A stretch of DNA of 64,000 nt from Lewinellaceae bacterium (GCA_020636005.1 JACJYR010000002.1:434001-498000); one strand, 5' to 3'. Counted from the first letter of the stretch, positions 9,163 to 17,847 are shown. Made by a program: numbers and translations. Notes: generated by a model from the letters alone, not told the origin.

Positions 9163-9582
9163 CTATCCCTCCGGTAAAATCCGGAAGAATTCATTCACAA
9201 AGGTTTTTTGGCCATGCTTAAAAATATTTTCACAGGTGAAATTTATCAGTATGGCTTTTGGCACTTCCAATATCCGTGCATACGACATGACCTGCGCCTC
9301 AAAAATGGGTATCATTTCCAAAACAGCTTTTAATTCAACAACGATGCAATTTTCAACCAGGAGGTCATATCGCAAATCAGCTTCAAGGATTTTCCCCTTG
9401 TATTTGATGGGGACACGCTGCTGTCGTGTAGCTTTAATTCCCCTCAATTCCAATTCATACACCATACATTCTTCATACACTTGTTCCAATAAGCCTGGCC
9501 CCATTTCTTTATGTACCTCAATGGCGGCGCCGATGATTTCAAAAGTGAGTTCTTTCAAATACTTTTTGGTGAGCTTTTTCAT
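9163..9582 (-). CDS. GxxExxY protein (PD-(D/E)XK nuclease superfamily)
   Basis: 139-residue protein; the ATG at 9582 (MKKLTKKYLKEL) is the natural start, upstream in-frame codons lying in non-coding sequence. It carries the family signature GPGLLEQVY (GxxExxY) and, further on, a PD-(D/E)XK-like core: Asp in LRYDLLVEN, then ELK in VVELKAV, followed by an amphipathic helix with QVMSYA. These proteins are common in Bacteroidota and lack an established function; the fold suggests DNA cleavage. The gene lies antisense inside the efflux operon and is enclosed by 59-bp perfect inverted repeats, so it looks like the cargo of a mobile unit. Confidence 0.88.
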   Translation of the reverse strand: MKKLTKKYLKELTFEIIGAAIEVHKEMGPGLLEQVYEECMVYELELRGIKATRQQRVPIKYKGKILEADLRYDLLVENCIVVELKAVLEMIPIFEAQVMSYARILEVPKAILINFTCENIFKHGQKTFVNEFFRILPEG

Positions 9583-9702
9583 AGTTATTGATTTTGTAAA
9601 ATATGGAGGATTAAACATCGGCAACAAAATAAATTATCTGGCTGAAATTAACATGACATTTTTTTTGAAACATATAGGCACATAAGACACATAGTAACGC
9701 AG

Positions 9703-9761
9703 CATTTGCCGAAGGCAAATGAAAAAACTATGTGCTCTATGTGCCTATGTGTTTCAAAAAA
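9703..9761. repeat. Right 59-bp inverted repeat of the GxxExxY cassette
   Basis: Exact reverse complement of 9054-9112. It is part of a second family-A hairpin (about 9667-9755). It ends about 30 bases before the adaptor gene start at 9793 and is the reason not to accept the ATG-like codon at 9706 as that gene's start. Confidence 0.85.
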
Positions 9762-9792
9762 ATCAAATGTTATTTTACGAAGTAAAAAAACG

Positions 9793-10740
9793 ATGTTCAA
9801 TAATCATTATTTAAAATATCCCCTGTTCTTCGCCTCGCTGGCACTGCTCGCCGCCTGCGGAAATAACCAAGCGGATGCCCCCGCCGAAGACCCGCCACCC
9901 CCGAAAACCCTCGTGGACACCACTGCCGTCACCATCCGCGATATCCGGCAGGAGGAGCGCTTCCCGGCCACCACTTTTTACCCGGAAAGCAACCGCATGG
10001 CATCGCCCATCGCCGGATACCTGCTCCGTTCGCCACAGGAAGCGGGCGAAACGGTGGCCACCGGGCAACTGCTTTTCACCATCGAGACGAAGGAACACCG
10101 GGCCATCAATGCCGACCCAGATTTGAAAAAAAGCGACCTCGCCAAGATGGGCGTCGTGAGTGTGCACACCCCGTCGGGCGGAATCATCCTCACACTCGAC
10201 CAGCGGCAGGGCGACTTCGTGAGCGAGGGGTCGACACTCTGCACCATCGCCCGCAGCGACAAAATCGGCTTCCGGCTGAGCGTGCCTTACGAGTTCAACA
10301 ACTATGTGAAAATCGGCACGAATTGCACCATCGAACTGCCCGACAAGACCCGCATCCCCGGCCGTATCACCGAGAACCTGAACACCGCCGCCATCACGTC
10401 GCAGACGCAGACTTTTTTGGTGAAACCGCTGAAACCTGTGGCGCTGCCGGAGGGCCTGAACGTCTTTGTCGTGGTGCAAACGGAAGGCTCGGCAAAGGCG
10501 GTAGCGCTGCCCAAGTCCGCCATTTTGACCAATGAAACCATGGATGAATTTTGGGTGATGAAACTGGTTAACGACAGCACGGCGGTGAAAATCCCCGTGA
10601 CGCTGGGTCTGACGACTGGCGAATCGGTGGAGGTGAAAACGCCCGATTTCACAAAGGAAGACCGCATTTTGACCGAAGGAAATTATGGCCTGGAGGATAC
10701 GGCGCTGGTGAAGGTGAAAGTGCGGAGCCAAACAGAATAA
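9793..10740 (+). CDS. RND efflux periplasmic adaptor (membrane fusion protein), lipoprotein
   Basis: About 315 residues; bridges the RND pump and TolC. The ATG at 9793 gives a lipoprotein signal peptide with lipobox LAAC; the upstream in-frame extension lies in the inverted repeat. After a proline-rich linker there is a first lipoyl half (ASPIAGYLLRSPQEAGETV), a very short connecting segment instead of a long coiled-coil hairpin, the second lipoyl half (VHTPSGGIILTLDQRQGDFV), then beta-barrel and membrane-proximal domains. The missing hairpin makes it short for an AcrA/CusB-like adaptor and resembles reduced adaptors seen in Bacteroidota. The pump gene should follow directly but is now 1.06 kb away. 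Confidence 0.85.
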   Translation: MFNNHYLKYPLFFASLALLAACGNNQADAPAEDPPPPKTLVDTTAVTIRDIRQEERFPATTFYPESNRMASPIAGYLLRSPQEAGETVATGQLLFTIETKEHRAINADPDLKKSDLAKMGVVSVHTPSGGIILTLDQRQGDFVSEGSTLCTIARSDKIGFRLSVPYEFNNYVKIGTNCTIELPDKTRIPGRITENLNTAAITSQTQTFLVKPLKPVALPEGLNVFVVVQTEGSAKAVALPKSAILTNETMDEFWVMKLVNDSTAVKIPVTLGLTTGESVEVKTPDFTKEDRILTEGNYGLEDTALVKVKVRSQTE

Positions 10741-10756
10741 CTCCTATCTCAGCCCC

Positions 10757-10867
10757 CGTTCCGTAGGAACGACATCTTTGTAGAAACCGACGAAATCACA
10801 GCCTCTGTTCCGTAGGAACAGCATCTTTGTAGAAACCGAGAAACCACAGTCCCGTTCCGTAGGAACG
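10757..10867. repeat. REP cluster, three copies, 3' side of the RAYT gene
   Basis: Three 15-base palindromes of the type cgttccgtaggaacg lie at 10757-10771, 10806-10820 and 10853-10867. Each of the first two is followed by a conserved tail (acatctttgtagaaaccg type). All face the same way. The same unit recurs in opposite orientation on the other side of the transposase gene. The GTAG tetranucleotide in the tail recalls the GTAG mark of enterobacterial REPs. Confidence 0.85.
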
Positions 10868-10872
10868 GTATC

Positions 10873-11337
10873 TCAAACCCTCAAATCCTCAAAAAAATCA
10901 AATAGATATTGCTCGTGATAATCAATTTCATACCTGCGCAAGGTATTCCTCCCGGAACGACGTTTTTCGATGATGTTCGGGTTGGTTCAAAATATATTTC
11001 ACCACGTTGTCCAGTTCACTCCGGGAATGGGAAAACGCTCCAAACCCTTCCTGCCAATTAAAACGGAACGGCGTAAAGTGTTTTTCCTTAATGAAATTGG
11101 TCGTTTCGGTTTTCAAAATCTGCACCGTGTCTGAAAGTGAAATTGCCGGGTTTGCACCAATCAAGATATGTGCATGGTCGGGCATGAGGTAGATGGCAAG
11201 CAGTTTATGCTTTTTGTTTTGCAAAATACCGGTCATGTATCGTTCGGTTTCTTCCCGAAATTCGGGTTTTATGAGTGCCTGACGGTGTTTTACCGCAAAA
11301 CCAAATGAGTGTAAAGTTGGGTGTAAGTATTCGGCAT
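10873..11337 (-). pseudogene. IS200/IS605-like (REP-associated) tyrosine transposase, two frameshifts
   Basis: Y1-transposase family protein of about 150 residues that would cut and move single-stranded hairpin DNA. The longest frame (10928-11371) contains the metal-binding HUH-type motif (MPDHAHILIG) and the catalytic Tyr helix (NVVKYILNQPEHH). The family's usual N-terminus (MPNTYTQLYTHLV, from ATG 11337) is in another frame and joins the body after one base is lost in a short T run near 11297. The usual C-terminus (RRYEIDYHEQYLF..., to a stop at 10873-10875) is again shifted near 10936. The two shifts compensate. Either the gene is decayed or the assembly has errors here. It sits antisense inside the efflux operon among REP palindromes. 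Confidence 0.8.
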
Positions 11338-11395
11338 AGCATGTTGTTTTTTGATGAAAAAAGTAAAGCAAGGTATAAAAGATACCGTTCCTACG

Positions 11396-11513
11396 GAACG
11401 GGGTCCGGGATAATATGCCAGTTTCTACAAAGATGTCGTTCCTACGGAACGGAGGTTTGGGATAATGTGCCGGTTTCTACAAAGATACCGTTCCTACGGA
11501 ACTGAAAATGATG
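11396..11513. repeat. REP cluster, three inverted copies, 5' side of the RAYT gene
   Basis: Palindromes at 11396-11410, 11447-11461 and 11499-11513, each cgttcctacggaacg or a one-base variant, preceded by gtttctacaaagat-type tails. They are inverted relative to the copies at 10757-10867, so the transposase gene is framed symmetrically. Confidence 0.85.
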
Positions 11514-11636
11514 TGGTTTTTAAAATGCTGCCAAGATGGTATTCTTACGAAATGGGAAGCAAAGTCATTCAGATGCGCTACAAAGACAGCGTTTCTTTTG
11601 GATGAACAGTGACATAGCCTACTTTCTGTGATTAAT

Positions 11637-11739
11637 CATTCCATAGGAACGACCTCTTTGTACTTTCTGTGATTAATCGTTCCGTAGGAACGAAATCTTT
11701 GTAGTTGCTAAGTGTCATTTTATCCGTTTCGTAGGAACG
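11637..11739. repeat. REP cluster, three further copies, before the RND pump gene
   Basis: Palindromes at 11637-11651 (cattccataggaacg), 11678-11692 (cgttccgtaggaacg) and 11725-11739 (cgtttcgtaggaacg). The first two are preceded by a shared actttctgtgattaat word. They occupy most of the leader of the RND pump gene, which starts at 11799. Confidence 0.8.
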
Positions 11740-11798
11740 GTATCTTTTTCTTTAAACAAGCTAATTACCAGGAAATCAATTAGTTATTATTTTTAACA

Positions 11799-14700
11799 AT
11801 GCCTTTCTTCTTCCAAAAATACCGCACCCCCATCCTCTTCTTCATCCTCGTGGTGCTGTTGGGGGCGGGCTATGCCTTTCAGCAATTGCAGATTTCGCTG
11901 TTCCCCGAAATCACTTTTCCCAAAATAAAAATCATCGCCGACAACGGGGAACAGCCCGTCGACCTGATGATGATTGCCGTGACCAAGCCGCTGGAACAGG
12001 CCATCCGGGAAGTGCCAGGAACCCGCACCATCCGTAGCACGACGAGCCGGGGCAGCAGCGAACTGAACATCCTGCTCGACTGGAAGGCCAATATTTTCCT
12101 CACCCAACAGCTCATCGAAAGCAAAATCGCCGAGATACGGAACACCCTGCCGCCCATGGTTCAAATCACCGTGGCGAGGATGAACCCCGCCATTTTGCCC
12201 GTGTTCGGCTACTCGTTGGAGGGGAAGGGCAAGAGTCTGATTGAGTTGAAAAAACTGGCGACACTGACCGTCAAGCCGTTTTTCTCCCAAATCGAAGGTG
12301 TGGGCGGCGTGCAGGTGCAGGGCGGCAAGGAGAAGGAATACCACATCGAACTGTTGGAGGATAAAATGGCGGCGCTCGGCATCACGCCGCAGTTGGTCGC
12401 TTCGGCCGTCGGGCAGACCGGATTCATCAGTTCCAACGGCTACCTGAACGACTACCGGCGGCTCTACCTGACCCTCACCGATGCTGGGTTGGACGAACTG
12501 GACGACCTGCAAAAACTGGTGCTCCGCAATGACGGGGTGCGCACGGTCATGCTGAAGGATGTGGCCACGCTGCGCATCGCCGAGAAGGTGGAGTACATAA
12601 AAATCAACGCCAACGGCAGCGAGGGTGTGTTGGTGAATTTGCTGAAACAACCCGAAGGCGACCTCGCTACCCTTGCCAAAAACATCAGTGCGAAGCTGCC
12701 GGAATTGCAGCAAATTTTGCCGAAAGGCGTGGAGTTGAAGCCCATTTATCAGCAGTCCGACTTTGTAGACGACAGCATCAAAAGTGTGCAAGATGCACTG
12801 CTGCTCGGCCTCGGGTTGGCCATCCTCATCACCATTCTTTTCCTTCGGTCGCTCAAGGCAAGCATGACCATTTTGCTCATCATCCCGCTCACCCTGGGGC
12901 TGACGATGATTGCGCTTTACGCCGTCGGGTACACGCTGAACATCATGACCTTGGGCGCCATCGCCGCCGCCATCGGCCTGATGATTGACGACGCCATCGT
13001 GGTGGTGGAGCAAATCCACCGCATCCGAGAGGAACACCCCGAGGCCGGAGCGGCGGAGGCCGTCCACAAGGCGATGGTTTTGCTGATGCCTGTGCTGGTC
13101 GGTTCGTCGTTGAGCACGCTGGTTATTTTCATCCCGTTTTCGCTGATGAGCGGGGTGGCAGGGGCGTATTTCAAAGTGCTGGCCTACACGATGATACTGG
13201 CGCTGGCGTGTTCATTTTTGGCGGCGGCCATTGGTCTGCCCGTCATTTACCAGCTGCTTTCTTTCAGAAAAAGCAAAAAAACACCCGAGCCGCATGGCGT
13301 CCACGAGCGCCGCTGGGTTTCTTTTTTTATCAAAAAACCGTGGCTGAGCCTGCTGTTCGTGGGTTTGTTGGCTGGCGCAATAGTTTACGTTTTCCCCAGG
13401 TTGGAAACGGGCTTCCTGCCGGAAATGGACGAAGGCACCATCGTGCTCGACTACGACTCGCCGCCCGGTACTTCCATCGAGGAGACGAACCGGATGCTGA
13501 ACGAGGTGGATGCCATCATCGCCGCCAACCCCGACGTGGAATCCTACAACCGCAGGACGGGAACGCAGATGGGCTTTTTCATCACGGAACCGAGCCGGGG
13601 CGACTACCTTATCAACCTGAAAAAAGCCCGCAGCCACACCACCGAGGAAGTGATTGACGACATCCGCCAGCACATCGAAGGCAGCCTGCCCGTGCTGATT
13701 GTGGACTTCGGACAGGTCATCGGCGACATGCTCGGCGACCTGATGAGCTCGGTGCAGCCCATCGAAATCAAGGTGTTCGGGAACGAGCCAGAAAAGGTGC
13801 GCACCATTGCGAAGCAGGTCACCCAAATCGTGGAGGAAACGCCCGGCACGGCGGACGCTTTCAACGGCATCGTCATCGCCGGGCCGAACATCAGTTTCCT
13901 GCCCGACGAGGCGAACCTCTACCGGTTTGGGCTGACGCCTGCCGATTTGCAGTTTCAATTGGAGACCAGAACGCAGGGGGTGGTGGTGGCCAAATTGAAA
14001 GAACAGGAACAGATGATTGACGTGCGGATGATGTACCCCGGTTACCTCGACAATTCATTGGACAAGTTGAAAAATGCACGGATGTTCTTGCCCGACGGCA
14101 GCCTCGTGCCGCTTAATTTGTTGACCAAAACAAAGGTGGAAAAAGGCGTGTCGGAAGTGGAGCGGGAAAACCTGCAACTCATCACCGCCGTCACTGCCCG
14201 CCTCAACAACCGTGACCTCGGCAGCACGATAAAGGACATCCAGCGGCGGGTGAAAACGGAAATCGCCTTGCCGCAGGGCTACCGCATCGAGTACGGCGGC
14301 TCGTATGCGGAGCAACAAAAAAGCTTCCAGGAACTGCTCACGATTTTGATACTGGCGAGCCTGCTGGTGTTCACGGTGTTGCTGGTGCTGTTCCGTGATT
14401 TGCGGGTGGCGCTGGTCATCATTTTCGTGTCGGTGCTGGGCGTGGCGGGCTGTTATTTGGCACTTTATTTAACGCACACCCCGCTCAACGTGGGCAGCTA
14501 CACGGGCATCATCATGATTGTGGGCATCATCGCCGAGAACTCCATTTTCACCTTCCAGCAGTTCAACATGGTGCTCGAAAACCACACGGTGGACGAGGCG
14601 CTGAACTACAGCATCGCTGCCCGTTTACGCCCGAAACTGATGACGGCAAGCGGCGCCATCATCGCCCTGATGCCGCTGGCACTCGGCATCGGTACGGGTG

Positions 14701-14858
14701 CGCAGATGCATCAGCCGCTGGCCATTGCGGTGATTGGAGGGCTGGTGCTGGCGCTGCCGTTGTTGCTGGTTGTGCTGCCGACGATGTTGCGGGTGGTGTT
14801 TCGGAGAAAAGAAACGACCGTTGAACCTGAAATCGAATTTAACGAATCGGCATTGTGA
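11799..14858 (+). CDS. RND-family efflux pump, AcrB/CusA type
   Basis: 1019-residue inner-membrane proton-driven transporter forming the engine of the tripartite pump. The first membrane helix (about residues 11-28) is followed by a porter domain (SLFPEITFPKIKI; VTKPLEQAIREVPG). The central helix bundle contains the paired Asp of the proton relay (GLMIDDAIVVVEQI), and the second half repeats this plan (ETGFLPEMDEGTIVLDYDSPPGTS; YTGIIMIVGIIAENSIF). Length and domain order are normal for the family. The lack of a methionine-rich metal site argues against calling it CusA, so the substrate stays open. It belongs with the genes at 7798 and 9793. Confidence 0.92.
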   Translation: MPFFFQKYRTPILFFILVVLLGAGYAFQQLQISLFPEITFPKIKIIADNGEQPVDLMMIAVTKPLEQAIREVPGTRTIRSTTSRGSSELNILLDWKANIFLTQQLIESKIAEIRNTLPPMVQITVARMNPAILPVFGYSLEGKGKSLIELKKLATLTVKPFFSQIEGVGGVQVQGGKEKEYHIELLEDKMAALGITPQLVASAVGQTGFISSNGYLNDYRRLYLTLTDAGLDELDDLQKLVLRNDGVRTVMLKDVATLRIAEKVEYIKINANGSEGVLVNLLKQPEGDLATLAKNISAKLPELQQILPKGVELKPIYQQSDFVDDSIKSVQDALLLGLGLAILITILFLRSLKASMTILLIIPLTLGLTMIALYAVGYTLNIMTLGAIAAAIGLMIDDAIVVVEQIHRIREEHPEAGAAEAVHKAMVLLMPVLVGSSLSTLVIFIPFSLMSGVAGAYFKVLAYTMILALACSFLAAAIGLPVIYQLLSFRKSKKTPEPHGVHERRWVSFFIKKPWLSLLFVGLLAGAIVYVFPRLETGFLPEMDEGTIVLDYDSPPGTSIEETNRMLNEVDAIIAANPDVESYNRRTGTQMGFFITEPSRGDYLINLKKARSHTTEEVIDDIRQHIEGSLPVLIVDFGQVIGDMLGDLMSSVQPIEIKVFGNEPEKVRTIAKQVTQIVEETPGTADAFNGIVIAGPNISFLPDEANLYRFGLTPADLQFQLETRTQGVVVAKLKEQEQMIDVRMMYPGYLDNSLDKLKNARMFLPDGSLVPLNLLTKTKVEKGVSEVERENLQLITAVTARLNNRDLGSTIKDIQRRVKTEIALPQGYRIEYGGSYAEQQKSFQELLTILILASLLVFTVLLVLFRDLRVALVIIFVSVLGVAGCYLALYLTHTPLNVGSYTGIIMIVGIIAENSIFTFQQFNMVLENHTVDEALNYSIAARLRPKLMTASGAIIALMPLALGIGTGAQMHQPLAIAVIGGLVLALPLLLVVLPTMLRVVFRRKETTVEPEIEFNESAL

Positions 14859-14859
14859 A

Positions 14860-15080
14860 GACGATTAATCTAACGGACAGCGAGGAGGCGGTATTGACTG
14901 ACATTGAACAACAAGGATTTTCACCTTTTACAAAATCCCTTGGGTGAAAAGCGTTCACGCCATTTAGCCCAGCAAAATAAATGATCCCATCGGATGCTTG
15001 AAAGTGGGAGTTTCGATGCAAAAGTCCTTCTTCGACACCAAATTGCTGGACACTGACCGTGCATCCCTGGGCGGATAGCT
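14860..15080 (-). pseudogene. Remnant of a two-component-regulator propeller protein
   Basis: On the minus strand the frame reads ...QQFGVEEGLLHRNSHFQ, then ASDGIIYFAGLNGVNAFHP. This is very like the C-terminal end of the beta-propeller (Reg_prop and YYY-type repeats) in Bacteroidota hybrid sensor and LuxR-type regulators (usual form: DG.IYFGG.NGFN.F.P). No start, kinase or DNA-binding part remains. The fragment lies in the 370-base gap between the pump gene and the glycosyltransferase, together with nothing else I recognise. It is probably a deletion scar. Confidence 0.5.
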
Positions 15081-15228
15081 GCCCAAAGGTTCGACGAAAA
15101 GGTAGCAGAACAGTAAGATTTGATAGCGCTTCAAGCGTTGTTAGGTTTGTGGCAGGTAGCCAGTATCTCCATATTCATCAGGCCCAAATGCCAATGGTTT
15201 CGAATGTACCGACTCGTTAAAAAAAACC

Positions 15229-16467
15229 TTATTTCCCTCCCCATTTCGCCTCCAGCCACACGATGAATTTTGCTGCCCTTTCCTCCCAGGTAAGCCCTTT
15301 GGAGGTATCCAGGGCATTTTCTGACAATTTTTCCTGCAGTGGTTCGTCAGCCAACAGCATGGCGAGGGCCTGGGCATCCTGCGCCAAATTATCCGGCTCT
15401 ACCAGAAGGGCATTTTCGTGGTGGGAGAGGAGTTCCCGCATATCGGGCTGGTCGGGTGCCAGGATGGGGCGGCCTGCGGCAAGGTAGGGGAAGAGCTTGA
15501 AGGGAAGCACCGTGCGGCCATATTTTTCCAGGGGAGCGGAAACGGGCGGGATGATGAGCACATCAGCGGCATACAGGTATTCGGACACCACGGAAATTGG
15601 CAGGCGCCCCGTAAACAGCACATTGCTTACCCTGTTCATTCCTGCGTACTGCTTGAGCCGGTCCACATCTTCCGGCCTGCCGCCCACGAGGAGGAAAACG
15701 GTGTTGGGCAGCCGCCCCGCCATGTCCACCAGGCTTTCAATGCACTTGTTCTTTTGCATGTTGCCGGTATAGACCACGTATTGGGTACCGGCCGCAAGGC
15801 CCAATTTGTCCCTAGCAGCTTGCTTGGTCAGCACGGGCAGCATGTCGGCGTTGTCATAGCCGTTGTGAAGCACGAGCAACTTTTCTTTGGGGAAACCGGC
15901 CTTTTGCATGGAATCGGCGGCTACTTTGCTGTGCAGCACCATGCCGACAAAGGTGTTACCCCTGGCACGCTTGGCCAACCAACGCATGGTCTTTGGGTAC
16001 TCGTCACCGTGCCGCCGGTAAGTTTCAAAGATGAATTTTTTGCCAAAAAAAAGGCAGAGCAGGGCTGTGAATTTGTTGCGGGTATAGGCAAGATCTATTT
16101 TCTTGCTGAAAACAGCATACAGGGTGCCTGCGATGGAATGGAAGAATTTCTCCCACCGGAGATTGGAGGCGGGAAAAGTGCGCAACGCCTTGATTTTCAA
16201 GCCTGGCGGAACATTGTAGTAAGCATAAATGGCATTGCTGAGATCGTAGTTTTGCTTGAAAAAGCCTTTGTATTGGACCGGGACGACCAGTTCCACCTGT
16301 AGCCCGGCGGCGCTCATGGCGTTGGCGTTTTTGATAATCTGCTGCGTGTTGGTGTCGTGGTGCGGGTACCGTTCGCTAGAGATGATCGCTACCCGTGGCA
16401 ACCGCACCTTACCCTGATGTTTGTTGTGTTTCACTTTCTGTTCAACTTGGGCAACTTGTCCGCTCAT
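15229..16467 (-). CDS. Glycosyltransferase family 4 protein
   Basis: 412-residue GT-B fold glycosyltransferase. The start is ATG 16467: its ATGA overlaps the stop of the upstream gene, and the open frame further upstream (to 16872) is only the shadow of that gene. The N-terminal domain starts with RVAIISSERYPHHDTN. The C-terminal Rossmann domain has the donor-site features of GT4: YVVYTGNMQKNKC, a GG-containing strand, VLFTGRLP, the EKYGRTVLPFKLFPYLAAG segment with the conserved Glu, and DNLAQDAQALAMLL. Coupling to a CDP-alcohol phosphatidyltransferase suggests that it glycosylates a phospholipid head group or a related polar lipid; acceptor and sugar are unknown. Confidence 0.88.
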   Translation of the reverse strand: MSGQVAQVEQKVKHNKHQGKVRLPRVAIISSERYPHHDTNTQQIIKNANAMSAAGLQVELVVPVQYKGFFKQNYDLSNAIYAYYNVPPGLKIKALRTFPASNLRWEKFFHSIAGTLYAVFSKKIDLAYTRNKFTALLCLFFGKKFIFETYRRHGDEYPKTMRWLAKRARGNTFVGMVLHSKVAADSMQKAGFPKEKLLVLHNGYDNADMLPVLTKQAARDKLGLAAGTQYVVYTGNMQKNKCIESLVDMAGRLPNTVFLLVGGRPEDVDRLKQYAGMNRVSNVLFTGRLPISVVSEYLYAADVLIIPPVSAPLEKYGRTVLPFKLFPYLAAGRPILAPDQPDMRELLSHHENALLVEPDNLAQDAQALAMLLADEPLQEKLSENALDTSKGLTWEERAAKFIVWLEAKWGGK

Positions 16468-17675
16468 GCTTGTTGATTTGACGCCTGAAAATGTGCCTGC
16501 ACCGAAAATGCAAACACAAAAAAAGCCATAATTGCGATATATCCCAAAGCCATGGGCAATTGCCCAATGATGGCCAACCCAAAAAACAACAGGGCGAACA
16601 AGTCCCGTTTGCCAAAGGCTGCTGCATATTGCATGATTTTGCTGAACCAGCCGTCGCCGTCCTGAAAGCCGTATTTCACATTGAGCAGGGTGCCGCCAGC
16701 CTTGAAACGGAGCAGGTAAAAGTATAAGCTGCCCAGTGCCAGCACGACAAAAACGACCGCCAATATCCCTGCAATTTTTACGGGTGCGGAAGCCCCGTGG
16801 ATGGCCAGCCCCACTATCATGCCCCCCAGCCCCGCCAGGTAAGAAAGGTTGTCCACCAGGGTATCCAGCCATTGCCCAAACGGGGACGACTTGAATTTCA
16901 GGCGGGCCAGTTCACCGTCCACACCGTCCAGCACCGAGGTAAAATGGAACAGGAATCCGCCAATGAGGTAGTTCCAGTAGCCGCCCATGGCCAGGAAGAC
17001 GCCCGTGGCTACCCCGACCAGCCCGGTAATGATGGTGAACTGGTTGGGCGTGATGGGCGTATAGGCCAGCACCCGGCTGATGGAAGTGGAAATGGGCCGG
17101 TTCAGGTTTTTGGACACCCAGCCGTCGGAGGGTTTGGTCAGGCTGCGGATGAGGGATTTCTTGACAGCTTTTTTTTCAGCTGAATTATGGACACTGTTAC
17201 AAATAAGTCCCTGGAAATCAATCGCTTCCCATTCAATCCTTTGGTCATCCAACCAAGCTGAAATATCCAGGTTCCCCTCGGGCAATTTAGCCGGCACCTT
17301 GCCGGGCAAATAAGCTATTTTGTTGTTTTTATGGATGAGGGCCTGGCGCTGGCTTTTTCCTTTTTCTATCAAACCCTGTGGCACCTTGGGGTCTAACACC
17401 AAGGGTTCTGAAAGCACCAGCAGGCCATCTTTTATTTCACCAAAAACCTTTTGCACTTCTGTAAACGACCGGAAAACAATTTTCCATTCTTTATTTTTCC
17501 GAACGACTTTGCCCACTTTTTCCTCCGCTGTTTTTGGTAAAAAAACGGTAGATACCCCGCCCCGCTCCAGGGCATGAAAGGTGCGCTCCAGGATGGTCAG
17601 CCCATATATTTTCACCAAAGCAGCCTCCACATCTGGAATGAGGACAATGGCCGCAGTATTATTCAAATGATCCAT
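16464..17675 (-). CDS. CDP-alcohol phosphatidyltransferase with nucleotidyltransferase-like N-terminus
   Basis: About 403 residues; the start is ATG 17675 because the upstream TTG lies in a repeat element. The C-terminal half (from about residue 195) is a membrane CDP-OH-P domain with the complete signature DG-x2-AR-x8-G-x3-D-x3-D (DGVDGELARL...PFGQWLDTLVDN) and several membrane helices. The N-terminal half looks like a decayed sugar/alditol cytidylyltransferase (ALVKIYGLTILERTFHALER is where the Lys-containing motif would be) but lacks the glycine-rich GxGTR loop. The layout recalls the bifunctional IPCT-DIPPS enzymes of inositol-phosphodiester synthesis. The downstream GT4 gene overlaps by four bases, so the two proteins are probably made together. 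Confidence 0.82.
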   Translation of the reverse strand: MDHLNNTAAIVLIPDVEAALVKIYGLTILERTFHALERGGVSTVFLPKTAEEKVGKVVRKNKEWKIVFRSFTEVQKVFGEIKDGLLVLSEPLVLDPKVPQGLIEKGKSQRQALIHKNNKIAYLPGKVPAKLPEGNLDISAWLDDQRIEWEAIDFQGLICNSVHNSAEKKAVKKSLIRSLTKPSDGWVSKNLNRPISTSISRVLAYTPITPNQFTIITGLVGVATGVFLAMGGYWNYLIGGFLFHFTSVLDGVDGELARLKFKSSPFGQWLDTLVDNLSYLAGLGGMIVGLAIHGASAPVKIAGILAVVFVVLALGSLYFYLLRFKAGGTLLNVKYGFQDGDGWFSKIMQYAAAFGKRDLFALLFFGLAIIGQLPMALGYIAIMAFFVFAFSVQAHFQASNQQA

Positions 17676-17696
17676 TGGCACAAAATCAAAAATCTG

Positions 17697-17847
17697 GTTC
17701 TTTGACAAATCTTGTGGTCATCCGTTAAAATGGCTCAAAGTGATAGCCAATTTTCAACCCACGACTTAAGTCGTGGGTTGAAAATCAAGCGGTTATGTGC
17801 TAAACCGTTTTAACGATTTCCTTACGCCACAGAATTTATCAAAGAAC
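17697..17847. repeat. 151-bp MITE-like element, family D copy 1
   Basis: Bounded by imperfect terminal inverted repeats (gttctttgacaaat on the left; its complement on the right) with a central palindrome formed by ttttcaacccacgactt and its complement. A second copy of exactly the same length is at 27756-27906. It covers the TTG that would extend the CDP-alcohol phosphatidyltransferase. There is no coding capacity. Confidence 0.85.

Noticed and set aside
11793..13067. 424-codon minus-strand frame over the RND pump gene
   Set aside because: Antisense shadow, rich in His/Gln/Asp as expected from the reverse of a membrane protein gene.
16468..16872. N-terminal extension of the GT4 frame to 16872
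   Set aside because: Translates to compositional nonsense and lies in the CDP-alcohol phosphatidyltransferase gene; ATG 16467 with ATGA overlap is the real start.
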